The notes: generated by a model not told the origin, from the letters alone. A stretch of DNA of 64,000 nt from Micromonospora chokoriensis (GCF_900091505.1 NZ_LT607409.1:3162001-3226000); one strand, 5' to 3'. Numbered from the stretch's first letter, positions 27,993-36,111 are shown. A program made the numbers and translations.

Positions 27993-29791
27993 CCGACCTG
28001 CCCCGCACGGCCCTCGTCGCCTGGCGGATGGCCTGGAAAACGGCTGCGGGGACCACGGTCGCGCAGGTCGTGGTCACGGTGCTCGGCGCGGGTGCGCCGC
28101 TTTCTGTGGCATGGCTGACGAAGGTCGTCTTCGACCGGCTGACCGCGTCCGACGACGCGGTGGACCTGACCTGGCCCATCGCCGGCCTGGTCGTGGCGAC
28201 CATCATGACGGCACTCCTGACACAGCTGTTGCGCTACCTTCGTGCCGAGCAGAGCCGGGCCATTGGTCTCGCCGCCCTGGACCAGCTCTACGCCACCGTC
28301 AACCGGCTGGTCGGCCTCGGCCGGTTCGAAGACCCGGAGTTCGCGGACCGGTTGCGCTTCGCCCGCCACGCCGGTGGTGCCGGCCCCGCGCAGACGGTTG
28401 CCGTGAGTTTGAACCTGCTCCAGCAGGTTCTGGTGACCGGCGGGTTCGCCGTCTCGCTGGTCACGGTCAGCCCTGCGCTGACAGTCGTGGTCCTGCTCGG
28501 CACGCTGCCTGCGGTTGGTGCCGAATTCGCTCTTGCCCGCCGCCGCGCCGAGGCCACGAACAAGGTGGGTCCCATCGAACGCCGCGAGCTGTTCTACGGT
28601 CAGCTGCTCTCCGACGTCGACGCGGCCACCGAGGTTCGACTGTTCGGTATCGGCTCGTTCCTGCGCGAACGCATGCTCCGCGAGCGTCGCGTGGCCGACC
28701 GGGTGGATCGGTCGATGGACCGTCGCACCCTCGCGGCGGAAGCTCTGCTGACCATGCTGTCGACGGCTGTCGCCGGAGGCTGCCTGGCCTGGGTGGTGCG
28801 TGCAGCCGCGGCCCGAACCGTGTCCATCGGTGATGTGGCCATGCTGCTCGCTGCCGTTACCGCTGTGCAGGGGGCGCTGCTCGGCATGGTGCGCGACCTG
28901 GCCGGCGCGCGTACCAACCTCATGATGTTCGGTCACTACCTTGCGGTGGTCGAGGCCGCGCCCGACCTGCCGGTGCCGGCGAGCCCTCGTCACGTGGGCC
29001 CGCTGCGGCAGGGGATCGAACTGCGTGACGTGTGGTTTCGATATCGGGAGGATCTGCCCTGGGTGTTGCGCGGAGTGTCCCTGACGATCCCAGCGGGCAG
29101 TGCGGTCGCTCTGGTCGGGCGCAACGGCGCAGGCAAGAGCAGCATCATCAAACTTCTGTGCCGCTACTACGACCCTGAGCGTGGTGCGATCCTCTGGGAC
29201 GGAGTGGACGTGCGGGACCTCGACCCGGTCCAGCTGCGTGCCCGGATCGCGGCGGTCTTCCAGGACTTCGTCTCCTATGAACTGCCGGCCGCCGAGAACA
29301 TCGGCATCGGCGCCATCGAGGCCTTGACGGACCGGCCGCGCATCGAGGTCGCAGCCCGCGAGGCCAGCATGCACGAGGTTCTGCAAGCGATGCCGAACGG
29401 CTACGACACGCTGCTCAGCCGCGTGTTCTTCGCCGGTGACGACCTCGACGACGCCACCCCGGGGACGATGCTGTCCGGTGGGCAGTGGCAGCGGCTCGCC
29501 ATCGCGCGCAGCTTCATGCGCGGCGGTCGCGACCTGCTCATCCTCGATGAGCCGAGCGCGCGGCTGGACCCGGAGGCAGAACACGAGATCCAGCAGGGAT
29601 TCGAGCGTCTGCGTGGTGGGGGTACGAGTCTGCTGGTCTCGCATCGACTCGGCACTGTGCGTACGGCAGACCTCATTGTCGTACTCAGCGGGGGGACCGT
29701 GGTGCAGACCGGGCGACACGAGGATCTGGTCGCCGTTCCGGGGCTCTACACCGAGCTGTTCTCACAGCAGGCGGCGGGATATCGGGACTGA
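27989..29791 (+). CDS. ABC exporter, fused permease and ATPase (bacteriocin type)
   Basis: The product is 600 residues. Residues 1-320 form six transmembrane helices; residues 345-600 form the ATPase with Walker A GRNGAGKSS, FQDFVSYELPAAENIGIG, signature LSGGQWQR, Walker B LLILDEPSARLD and H-loop SHRLG. It resembles exporters of lanthipeptide and other RiPP clusters and lacks a C39 leader peptidase domain, so any leader must be removed by another enzyme; the signal peptidase encoded at 32966 is the candidate. The gene overlaps the thioredoxin-like gene by four bases and ends 94 bases before the peptide gene, which suits export of that peptide. Confidence 0.88.
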   Translation: MTDLPRTALVAWRMAWKTAAGTTVAQVVVTVLGAGAPLSVAWLTKVVFDRLTASDDAVDLTWPIAGLVVATIMTALLTQLLRYLRAEQSRAIGLAALDQLYATVNRLVGLGRFEDPEFADRLRFARHAGGAGPAQTVAVSLNLLQQVLVTGGFAVSLVTVSPALTVVVLLGTLPAVGAEFALARRRAEATNKVGPIERRELFYGQLLSDVDAATEVRLFGIGSFLRERMLRERRVADRVDRSMDRRTLAAEALLTMLSTAVAGGCLAWVVRAAAARTVSIGDVAMLLAAVTAVQGALLGMVRDLAGARTNLMMFGHYLAVVEAAPDLPVPASPRHVGPLRQGIELRDVWFRYREDLPWVLRGVSLTIPAGSAVALVGRNGAGKSSIIKLLCRYYDPERGAILWDGVDVRDLDPVQLRARIAAVFQDFVSYELPAAENIGIGAIEALTDRPRIEVAAREASMHEVLQAMPNGYDTLLSRVFFAGDDLDDATPGTMLSGGQWQRLAIARSFMRGGRDLLILDEPSARLDPEAEHEIQQGFERLRGGGTSLLVSHRLGTVRTADLIVVLSGGTVVQTGRHEDLVAVPGLYTELFSQQAAGYRD

Positions 29792-29840
29792 CGAATCGAT
29801 GATCATCTGCACGGACGGGGCGGCGTCATCGATGTATGAC

Positions 29841-29849
29841 TGGTAACTT
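29841..29849 (+). promoter_or_regulatory. predicted extended -10 promoter of the cysteine-rich peptide gene
   Basis: TGGTAACTT gives an extended -10 (TG-N-TAACTT) in one of the most AT-rich short stretches of the window. Transcription would start about 29856, 30 bases before the ATG. A palindrome TTCTCGAGAA (29848-29857) overlaps the start point and could bind a regulator. No clear -35 is seen. Confidence 0.35.
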
Positions 29850-29885
29850 CTCGAGAACTTGGTCCTCAGGTACGGGGAGGTACAA

Positions 29886-30104
29886 ATGCTCGGTTTTCTC
29901 GGCTCGGTCGGCGATCGGATGCTCGCCGTCTTCGTTCCGAAGGTGACTGCACAGGCCGCCTGTGTGACGTTCAAGCGACTCTGCTACTGCGACAGCAACT
30001 GCACCAAGGTCGAGCAATGGTGCGACCGTGGCTGTGACAGCACCGGCACGACCTGCGGTCCGTGCAACGTGAGGACCTCGAACGGGTGCCTCGCGCCCTG
30101 CTGA
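29886..30104 (+). CDS. disulfide-rich secreted peptide precursor (10 Cys)
   Basis: The product is 72 residues and matches no family I know. Residues 1-24 are a hydrophobic, weakly basic leader (MLGFLGSVGDRMLAVFVPKV, then TAQA) ending in an AxA motif at 22-24, the form cut by signal peptidase I. The predicted 48-residue core holds ten cysteines (26, 33, 35, 39, 46, 50, 57, 60, 68, 72), the last being the C-terminal residue: CX6CXCX3CX6CX3CX6CX2CX7CX3C. Ten is an even number and fits five disulfides. GGGGAGG precedes the ATG by five bases; a longer frame from 29859 lacks a ribosome site. The gene sits between an exporter and a permease and has its own hairpin terminator. No lanthipeptide synthetase or radical SAM gene is nearby. 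Confidence 0.82.
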   Translation: MLGFLGSVGDRMLAVFVPKVTAQAACVTFKRLCYCDSNCTKVEQWCDRGCDSTGTTCGPCNVRTSNGCLAPC

Positions 30105-30107
30105 CTG

Positions 30108-30143
30108 AAAACGGTCACCCGGCCACGGTCGGGTGACCGTTTT
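30108..30143 (+). terminator. terminator after the peptide gene
   Basis: AAAACGGTCACCC (30108-30120) pairs perfectly with GGGTGACCGTTTT (30131-30143) around a 10-base loop, three bases after the stop codon. The short T run makes it the most classical intrinsic terminator in the window. It would boost peptide mRNA relative to the permease downstream. Confidence 0.82.
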
Positions 30144-30164
30144 GCACGCGACGGGAACCACTTC

Positions 30165-32954
30165 TTGCTCCGAATCATCATTGCTCAGCTCAGGTACCGT
30201 ACGGGCCGTAGTGTGGCCGTTGTCAGCGCCGTCATGTTGGCCACCACCGGTTTTTGTGTGCTCACCGGGGCGACGACGGCCTCCCGGCTGCAGGCCGTCG
30301 GCGTCGTTCAGGCCAATTACCGCTCGGCGTACGACATCTTGGTCCGGCCGGCCGGGTCGCGGGGCGAATTGGAGACGCGACAGGGCCTGGTCCGGCCCAA
30401 CTTCCTCTCCGGCCAGTTCGGTGGTCTCTCGGTCGACCAGTGGCGGACCATCCAGGCAGTCGAGGGCGTCGACATCGCGGCTCCCGTGGCCATGGTCGGC
30501 TATGTCAGCATCGATCTCGGCCTGCCGGTGGACCTCACCGACAAGGTCGACCGGCGGCTCAGACAGCAGTTGTTGCGGTTGTCGCCGGAGACGATCGCCG
30601 ACCGGGGCCTGACTCGCGTTCCCGGCACCCCCGCCTTCGTCTACGTCACCCGTAACCGGTTGATCCCGGTGCGGGACTTCGCCAACGACCGGCAGGTGCA
30701 CGTGTACGCCGACGGCACCGAACTGTCGGCGGAGTATGTTTCCCAACGCTGTCCCGCCGCCAGCCAACCCCCGCTGGAGATGCTCAGCGACGGTCACCGT
30801 GAGCTGGTCTGCGACTGGCTTCGGGACGACGCTCGCAGCCCGGTCAGCCATGCGGTCAGGGCGTACCAGTTGATGGACGACGGCACGTTCCGGGACGCGA
30901 CGGTGCTGACCCGGGGGCGGACTCTTCCGGTACTGGATCGGCTCGTCGTCAGGCAGCCGGCCCGCTTCTCGTTGTTGGCTGCGGCGGTCGACCCGGATCA
31001 GGAGGCCCGGCTGTCTGGTTTGAACCACGCGCTGACCTCGGGGCGCTACCTGGACGGTGCTGAGCGGCCACAGTCCTCGGGGGGAGAGCACCCGGTGCCC
31101 CGTGTGCCGATGCTGGCGACCGACCGCCTGGTCAGCGACGAGCAGATCGCGGTCGCGATCAGCGTCCTGCCCGAACCGGGCAGGGTCAGGGCCGGCGACG
31201 ACCGGCCCGCTTTGGCCCGGCTCGCGGTCGATGCCGGCGCGGCACTGCCGCCCGTGCGGCGAGCGCTGGGCACCGTCTGGACGGACTGGCTGACATCGAC
31301 CACCGCGAGCGGTGGGACCATCGACATTCACGACATGGTGACGGTGGCGTCACCGTCGTACGACCGGGATGGCGACGCGCTCCGGGTGCGTCCCGCCGAC
31401 CCACCGAAGCGCCTGCGCACCGCCGCCGACACCGAACGGTTCTCGCCACTGGCCGTGGACACCGCGCTGCGTGCGATCGGGGACGACACCCGGGCAGACC
31501 AGGAAGTGGTCGTCGAGGGCACCGTCGTCGGGGCAGTCGACCCGCTCGTCGTCACGCGAGGGCGGGAGTTGACCGGCGCGCCGATGGAAACGTTCGTCGC
31601 GCCCCGGGTGAGCGGGGCCGATCAGCGTTCGAGCAGTGCGCTCGGCGGCCAGGACATGCTGCCCACCAGCAGCATCACCGGGTATGTCGCGGCCCCGCCG
31701 CAACTGCTCACCAACCTGGTGGCCCTGCCTGATCTGCTTCGTGGCGCCGACGCCGGGCGGGCCCAGGCGCCGCTGAGCGCCGTCCGGGTCCGGGTGGCGG
31801 GGATCGACCGCTTCGACGCCGTCGGACGGGAGCGCGTCCGCGTCGTGGCCGAGGAGATCGCCGCACGCACGGGCCTTGATGTGGACATCGTCCTCGGCTC
31901 GTCAGCGACGAGGGAGACGTTGGTCCTGCCCGCCGGAAGGTACGGCCGCCCCCCGCTCACCGTGCACGAGATGTGGACCGAGAAGGGAGTGGCGGCGGTG
32001 CTCGTGCGGGCGGTCGACCGCAAGAGCAGCGTCCTGCTCGGCATGGTGCTCATCACCTGCGTGCTCTTCGTCGGCAACGCGGTGTCGGCGGCAGTGCGGG
32101 ACAGGCGCCGTGAGCTTGCCATCCTTGCCTGCCAGGGTTGGCCGGCGCGGCGCCTCGCCGCGTTGATCCTCGGCGAGGCGGGCCTGCTGGGTGTGCTCGC
32201 TGGAGTCGCGGCCGGGCTGCTCACCATCCCGGTCGCCGCTGCGGTCGGCATCGAGGTGCCATGGTCGCGAGTCGCGGTGGCCCTCGGAGTCGCCATCGCA
32301 CTGACGCTCGTCGCGGCGATCGTCCCCGCGGTGCGCGCCGCCGGCGCCTACCCGGCGGCGGCCCTGCAGCCGGCCCTGGCGCCGGCCCGTACACGAGCAG
32401 GTACGCACCGGACCATTCTGCGGATGGCGGTGACTGGCGCCCGACGGGTACCAGGCCGTACCGCACTCGCGGCAGTGAGCCTCGCCATCGCCGTGGCCGC
32501 GTTGACCTTCGCGGTCGCCGTCGACGTCACCTTCAAGGGGCGGATCATCGGCACGGTGCTCGGTGACGGGGTGTCGTTGACCGTCCGGGAGATCGACCGG
32601 GTGACCGTGGTGGGGCTGATGGTGTTCAGCATCGCCGCCGTGGCGGACGTCCTCTATCTCGGTGTGCGGGAACGGGCGACAGAGTTCGCCGTGTTGCAGG
32701 CGACGGGCTGGTCGGATGGCGCACTTGTCCGCATGGTGTGTCTGGAAGGGCTTGTCATCGGGGTGCTCGGTGGCGTTGCCGGTGGCGGGATCGCGCTCGG
32801 CGCGACCTTTCTCTTCGCTGGTGGCATCACACCCGCGATGCTCCTCGTCGCCGCCGGAACGGCGGGCTTCGGCGTCCTGCTCGCTGCTACCGCCGGACTG
32901 CTGCCCGCGGTCCTGGTCCGTGGCATGCCGGCCAGGCACCTGGCCGATGAGTGA
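30165..32954 (+). CDS. FtsX/MacB-type ABC permease
   Basis: The product is a 929-residue permease. A first transmembrane helix (about 16-36) is followed by an external domain of about 580 residues, three helices (about 625-730), a further helix (about 765-785) and three C-terminal helices (about 815-920), the doubled FtsX layout. FtsX-like motifs recur as ELAILACQGWPARRLAALI and EFAVLQATGWSDGALVRMV. The start is TTG with only a weak GGGA nearby. The likely ATPase is the MacB-type subunit at 26585-27304. Such pairs act in efflux or in self-protection against secreted peptides. The signal peptidase gene follows within 12 bases. Confidence 0.82.
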   Translation: MLRIIIAQLRYRTGRSVAVVSAVMLATTGFCVLTGATTASRLQAVGVVQANYRSAYDILVRPAGSRGELETRQGLVRPNFLSGQFGGLSVDQWRTIQAVEGVDIAAPVAMVGYVSIDLGLPVDLTDKVDRRLRQQLLRLSPETIADRGLTRVPGTPAFVYVTRNRLIPVRDFANDRQVHVYADGTELSAEYVSQRCPAASQPPLEMLSDGHRELVCDWLRDDARSPVSHAVRAYQLMDDGTFRDATVLTRGRTLPVLDRLVVRQPARFSLLAAAVDPDQEARLSGLNHALTSGRYLDGAERPQSSGGEHPVPRVPMLATDRLVSDEQIAVAISVLPEPGRVRAGDDRPALARLAVDAGAALPPVRRALGTVWTDWLTSTTASGGTIDIHDMVTVASPSYDRDGDALRVRPADPPKRLRTAADTERFSPLAVDTALRAIGDDTRADQEVVVEGTVVGAVDPLVVTRGRELTGAPMETFVAPRVSGADQRSSSALGGQDMLPTSSITGYVAAPPQLLTNLVALPDLLRGADAGRAQAPLSAVRVRVAGIDRFDAVGRERVRVVAEEIAARTGLDVDIVLGSSATRETLVLPAGRYGRPPLTVHEMWTEKGVAAVLVRAVDRKSSVLLGMVLITCVLFVGNAVSAAVRDRRRELAILACQGWPARRLAALILGEAGLLGVLAGVAAGLLTIPVAAAVGIEVPWSRVAVALGVAIALTLVAAIVPAVRAAGAYPAAALQPALAPARTRAGTHRTILRMAVTGARRVPGRTALAAVSLAIAVAALTFAVAVDVTFKGRIIGTVLGDGVSLTVREIDRVTVVGLMVFSIAAVADVLYLGVRERATEFAVLQATGWSDGALVRMVCLEGLVIGVLGGVAGGGIALGATFLFAGGITPAMLLVAAGTAGFGVLLAATAGLLPAVLVRGMPARHLADE

Positions 32955-32965
32955 CGAGGTTGTCG

Positions 32966-33412
32966 ATGCAGTCGGTGATCGCTCTGTTGCTGGTCGTCTC
33001 CGCTGCGGTGGCCGTGCTCGTAGCCATGCGGCGGCGGTTCCTGCTAGCGACCGTGGAAGGCCACAGCATGGTGCCGACCCTGGAGCCGGGTGACCGGCTG
33101 CTGGTACGTCGGACGTCACTAACCAGCCTGAACGTGGGGGACATCGTGGTGGTGGCGCCCGATGCCCGGATGGCGGGACCACGGCCGCGGGCTGGACTCG
33201 TCATCAAGCGGCTGGTCGCTCTGCCGGGAGGCCCGGTGCCCGCAGACGTCCCGTGTCCGGAAGGCAATGTACTGCCTATGGGGCGAATGGCGATTCTGGG
33301 AGACAACCCGTCGGCCAGTCGCGACTCGCGGCACTACGGGTTGGTCGCCGAGGATCGGCTCGTCGGCGTCGTCGTCCGTTCCGTCGGGCGGAGGCCGAGC
33401 CCGACGCACTGA
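32966..33412 (+). CDS. S26 family signal peptidase
   Basis: The product is 148 residues, a short type I signal peptidase. One transmembrane helix (about 4-21) is followed by the catalytic Ser34 in EGHSMVPTLEPGD, the general base Lys81 in GLVIKRLVALPGG, and the conserved GDNPSASRDSRHYG box at 112-125. It is smaller than the housekeeping enzyme and lies in the peptide cluster, so it probably removes the leader of the cysteine-rich peptide after AQA. I start at the ATG at 32966, which has GAGG seven bases upstream, rather than the GTG at 32951. Its last 79 bases overlap an opposing gene. Confidence 0.88.
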   Translation: MQSVIALLLVVSAAVAVLVAMRRRFLLATVEGHSMVPTLEPGDRLLVRRTSLTSLNVGDIVVVAPDARMAGPRPRAGLVIKRLVALPGGPVPADVPCPEGNVLPMGRMAILGDNPSASRDSRHYGLVAEDRLVGVVVRSVGRRPSPTH

Positions 33413-33987
33413 CCCAGGCGGAGGGTCACTTCGAGGTGTGACTCTCGGCGTCTGACGGCCGCCCTCGCCGTCGATCGCGTCCTCGTCTGCTCGCTGCGGT
33501 AGCTGAGGCGTCCGGTGTCACTGAACTCCTGCTCCGTGTCGGACAGACCGAAGACGCGGCACGCGCAGCCGTCGCCGGGTTGCTTCGCTGACGCTTCGGC
33601 GTAGTACCAGACCTGGCCCACCTGGGCGGTGAACGTTCGAGTGGTCCGCAGCGGCACCTCGACCGCCCGGTGTGGCCGGCACTCGGCGTCGAAGAGCCAG
33701 AGCACGTACGGCTCGCTGGACGTCGAAACAGTTCCGCGTACCGGGTCTCCCCAGCGGTCCGCCGGAATGTCCCGCAGGAACAGCGCCGCCGCCTCCTGGC
33801 CCTTGAGCCGCACGACGCAGTCCCGGCTGACCTGGCCCGGCGGAGCCGCCGGTTCGGATGCCGCTTCGGGTGCGGGCCTCTCGCGGAAGCCGGTCGCGAG
33901 CAGGAGGGCCAGCAGCAGCACGAGACCACCGCCCAACCCGGCGGCGAGAGCCAACCGACGTCGGCCGGGCGTACCCGCAGCTGTCAC
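33334..33987 (-). CDS. hypothetical anchored extracytoplasmic protein
   Basis: The product is 217 residues of unknown function. A basic start (GRRRLALAAG) is followed by a transmembrane helix at about 14-32, a Pro/Ala/Glu-rich linker, then a globular part (about 53-155) with four cysteines (RDCVVRL, DAECRP, DGCACRVF), suggesting disulfides outside the cell. The C-terminal 60 residues are Arg/Ser/Thr-rich and overlap the 3' end of the signal peptidase gene, so this tail may be read-through of a lost stop. The start is a GTG at 33987. It could belong to the hypothetical operon upstream (123-base gap) or be linked to the peptide cluster. Confidence 0.5.
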   Translation of the reverse strand: MTAAGTPGRRRLALAAGLGGGLVLLLALLLATGFRERPAPEAASEPAAPPGQVSRDCVVRLKGQEAAALFLRDIPADRWGDPVRGTVSTSSEPYVLWLFDAECRPHRAVEVPLRTTRTFTAQVGQVWYYAEASAKQPGDGCACRVFGLSDTEQEFSDTGRLSYRSEQTRTRSTARAAVRRRESHLEVTLRLGQCVGLGLRPTERTTTPTSRSSATNP

Positions 33988-34109
33988 GTTGCCGCCCCCA
34001 TCCCGCGTCGGCCGTCACCCTCGCCGTCCGCGGACTCTACGGCGCTGCCCGCCCCGGCGCCGCCCCGCGAGGGCTTGGTGGAGGTGTCGGTCCTTTGCCG
34101 TTCGGCGTC

Positions 34110-34532
34110 CTACGCCGGGGCGTCGACGGCCTGCGCGGCGGCAGCGAGGATCTCGTCGCGTTCGCCGTCGGTGAGACCTTCGTCCTCAAGGAGTCCGAGC
34201 AGCAGCACCGTCCGGGCGACGACCGCCGCCGCGCTGTCGGGCACCGGTGGCCGCTCGCCGAGTGCCGCCCAGACCAGCGCCTCGGCCAACACCGGATCGA
34301 CGTCGTGTCCGCCGGTGTCGTAGCGTTCCCGCGCGGACGCCACGAACCGGATCACCGGCGCCCGATCCTGCCCCGCGACGAATCGCCGCCGCACCGCCAC
34401 CAGCAGCGCCCCGGCGAGTAGATCGCCGTACCGCCGCCAGTCCCGTTCGGTGAACCGGCGCAACCGCCGTTCGTGGCCGCGCAGCCTCCCGGTCAGAAGC
34501 TCGCGCAGCGCCGCGTGTGGATCGGTCACCAT
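34110..34532 (-). CDS. hypothetical helical protein
   Basis: The product is 140 residues, predicted all-helical, with an Arg-rich first half (LTGRLRGHERRLRRFTERDW) and an acidic C terminus (LEDEGLTDGERDEILAAAAQ). I recognise no domain. The ATG at 34532 has GGAGGAG seven bases upstream and overlaps the end of the preceding gene by seven bases, so it is the last gene of a three-gene minus-strand operon. Confidence 0.6.
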   Translation of the reverse strand: MVTDPHAALRELLTGRLRGHERRLRRFTERDWRRYGDLLAGALLVAVRRRFVAGQDRAPVIRFVASARERYDTGGHDVDPVLAEALVWAALGERPPVPDSAAAVVARTVLLLGLLEDEGLTDGERDEILAAAAQAVDAPA

Positions 34533-35290
34533 CGTCTCCTCCTGATGCTTCGTGGGCGTCGCCCGGCAACCAGGGCGCTCGCCGCGTGGCAGCCGCAGGC
34601 GATCTGCTCGGCGCGGACCCTGTCGCTGTCGGCGTCGCGGGTGTCGCCTCCGGCATCGCTTGCGCTGTTGCTGGCGTGGTGGGTGGCACCTGCGGCGTTG
34701 CTCCTGGCGTTGCGGTTGTCGCTTGTGGTGCTGTCCGTCCGGTGGGCGTCGCCGTTGGTCGAGGTGCCACCGCTGCGTACCGGCGGTGCCGCCAGCACAC
34801 CGATGAGCGCCGCCGCCGACCGGTCGATCCGGCGGCCTCCGACCGCGAGCCGGGCCCCGACCAGGTCCAACCGGGTGATGGCCGCCGCGAACTGCCGGGC
34901 CGCGACCGCGTCCGCCACGATTCGGGTACGCCGAAGCTGGTCCTCGGCCGCACCCAACCGCCAGCGGACACGGGCGGCCAACGCGACGGCCCGATCCGCA
35001 TCGACGCGAGCAGCGGACAGACCGGCGAGCAGGCCTCCGACCGAGCTTCCCGATGATCGTGTGTCCGAGCCTGCCTGCGATCGCCTGGCCGAGGTGCCCG
35101 GCGGTTGCGTGCTCGCGGCCAGGCCGGCGTAGACCAGACTCAACGCTCGCCAGCACTCCGTGACGGCGTCCTGCCAGGGCAACCGTCGGCCGAGCGGCCC
35201 CGCCCCGTGCAGGTGCGCGCCGGCCCGGTCGGCGGCGGAGATCGTGGCCAACCAGGCGTCACGCAGGTCGTCTACCGTGTCGGTGCTCAT
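34526..35290 (-). CDS. hypothetical helical protein
   Basis: The product is 254 residues. Residues 1-165 are Ala/Arg-rich helices, including a run with coiled-coil character (SAARVDADRAVALAARVRWR), and the rest is a polar Ser/Thr/Asn/Arg-rich tail of low complexity. No domain is recognisable. It overlaps both neighbours (four bases upstream, seven downstream), which indicates coupled translation in one operon. Confidence 0.55.
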   Translation of the reverse strand: MSTDTVDDLRDAWLATISAADRAGAHLHGAGPLGRRLPWQDAVTECWRALSLVYAGLAASTQPPGTSARRSQAGSDTRSSGSSVGGLLAGLSAARVDADRAVALAARVRWRLGAAEDQLRRTRIVADAVAARQFAAAITRLDLVGARLAVGGRRIDRSAAALIGVLAAPPVRSGGTSTNGDAHRTDSTTSDNRNARSNAAGATHHASNSASDAGGDTRDADSDRVRAEQIACGCHAASALVAGRRPRSIRRRRW

Positions 35291-35526
35291 TCGCCCGCCT
35301 CGGCGCTGGACTTCACCAGGAGGGCGAAACGCACATCAGTGCAGGGGTAGTCGACTCCGCACTCGCAGAGCCAGCGACGCACCACGCGCGGTGGATGAGC
35401 GAACAGGACATCGTCGGCGTCTTCGACGTCCTGCGCGGAGACGAGGCGAGGACGCTGTCTGGGTGTGGGTGCTGGTTCGGGTGCGGCTGGTGGTTCGGTG
35501 GGGGATTCGTCGGGTCGATCGGGCAT
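35287..35526 (-). CDS. small hypothetical Cys-containing protein
   Basis: The product is 79 residues, first gene of the three-gene operon. The N-terminal third is Pro/Glu-rich and disordered; the C-terminal part has a compact RWLCECGVDYPCTDVRFALL segment whose CxC-X5-C pattern could bind a metal. The ATG at 35526 has GGGAG eight bases upstream; the frame is open further upstream but without start signals. It is divergent from the GntR-like gene. Confidence 0.55.
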   Translation of the reverse strand: MPDRPDESPTEPPAAPEPAPTPRQRPRLVSAQDVEDADDVLFAHPPRVVRRWLCECGVDYPCTDVRFALLVKSSAEAGE

Positions 35527-35760
35527 CGGAGGCTCCCGTCGGGTCGTACTCCTTGCTGTTCCTGGCATTGCCGGGTGCTGTTGGCAGGGCGTGGGGTGGC
35601 GTGCGGGCACGCCCCGGCACGTCCGGCCGGAAGGGGGGACCGACCGACCGGACGCTCCCTGCGCGGTGGGAACGACCAGCTCCGGTTTGCAGACCTGGGA
35701 GCCAGCCAGAGGCAAGCGTATATAACAGGTGATGTAAGCACAAGCACTGTCCGCGCATTG

Positions 35761-35774
35761 CTTGCTATACAAAG
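35761..35774. promoter_or_regulatory. candidate GntR operator
   Basis: CTTGCTATACAAAG is an imperfect dyad (CTT..TATA..AAG) in the AT-rich spacer just before the GntR-like gene. A second AT-rich patch, GTATATAAC, lies at about 35718-35726. Small GntR proteins commonly repress themselves at such sites. Confidence 0.35.
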
Positions 35775-35815
35775 TTGCTCGTGATCGAATGGCGGGGCAG
35801 ACCTGGGAGACACCA

Positions 35816-36034
35816 ATGCCCGCCAAAGCGAAGTGGGCGCTGATCGCCGACGGCATCCGCGCCCAGATCAAGTCCGGCGAACTCGCGCCGGGCGACAAGC
35901 TGCCCTCGACCTCCGAGCTGTGCCGTCAACATGACGTTTCGGCCATCGTCGTTCGCCAGGCCATCAACGCGCTGAAGGTCGAAGGCTTGGTGGAGGGTGT
36001 CGGTGGGGTCGGCGTGTTCGTCGCCGAGCGCTGA
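35816..36034 (+). CDS. short GntR-type DNA-binding protein
   Basis: The product is 72 residues and consists almost entirely of a GntR winged helix: IADGIRAQIKSGELAPGDKL, PSTSELCRQHDVSAIVVRQA as the helix-turn-helix, and a wing EGLVEGVGGVGVFVAE. There is no effector domain, so it may respond only to dimerisation or partner proteins. I choose the ATG at 35816 because GGGAGA lies about six bases upstream; ATG codons at 35762 and 35789 are alternatives. The likely target is the divergent intergenic region. Confidence 0.72.
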   Translation: MPAKAKWALIADGIRAQIKSGELAPGDKLPSTSELCRQHDVSAIVVRQAINALKVEGLVEGVGGVGVFVAER

Positions 36035-36062
36035 CCGAGCCCGGATTCGGGGTGTCCACTCC

Positions 36063-36111
36063 AGATCTTGGACACTTTTCGTTCGCGCGTGACGGAAACT
36101 GTCCAAGATCT
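36063..36111. repeat. long inverted repeat, family B, copy 1
   Basis: Arms 36063-36081 and 36093-36111 (AGATCTTGGACA-type) pair in 17 of 19 positions plus one G-U-type pair, around the 11-base loop TTCGCGCGTGA. The same arms and a similar loop occur at 56676-56724. It lies 28 bases after the GntR-like gene and may terminate it. Confidence 0.85.

Noticed and set aside
29886..30104. A lanthipeptide or sactipeptide precursor
   Set aside because: No LanB, LanC, LanM, LanKC or radical SAM gene lies nearby, and the paired thiol-disulfide proteins favour disulfides.
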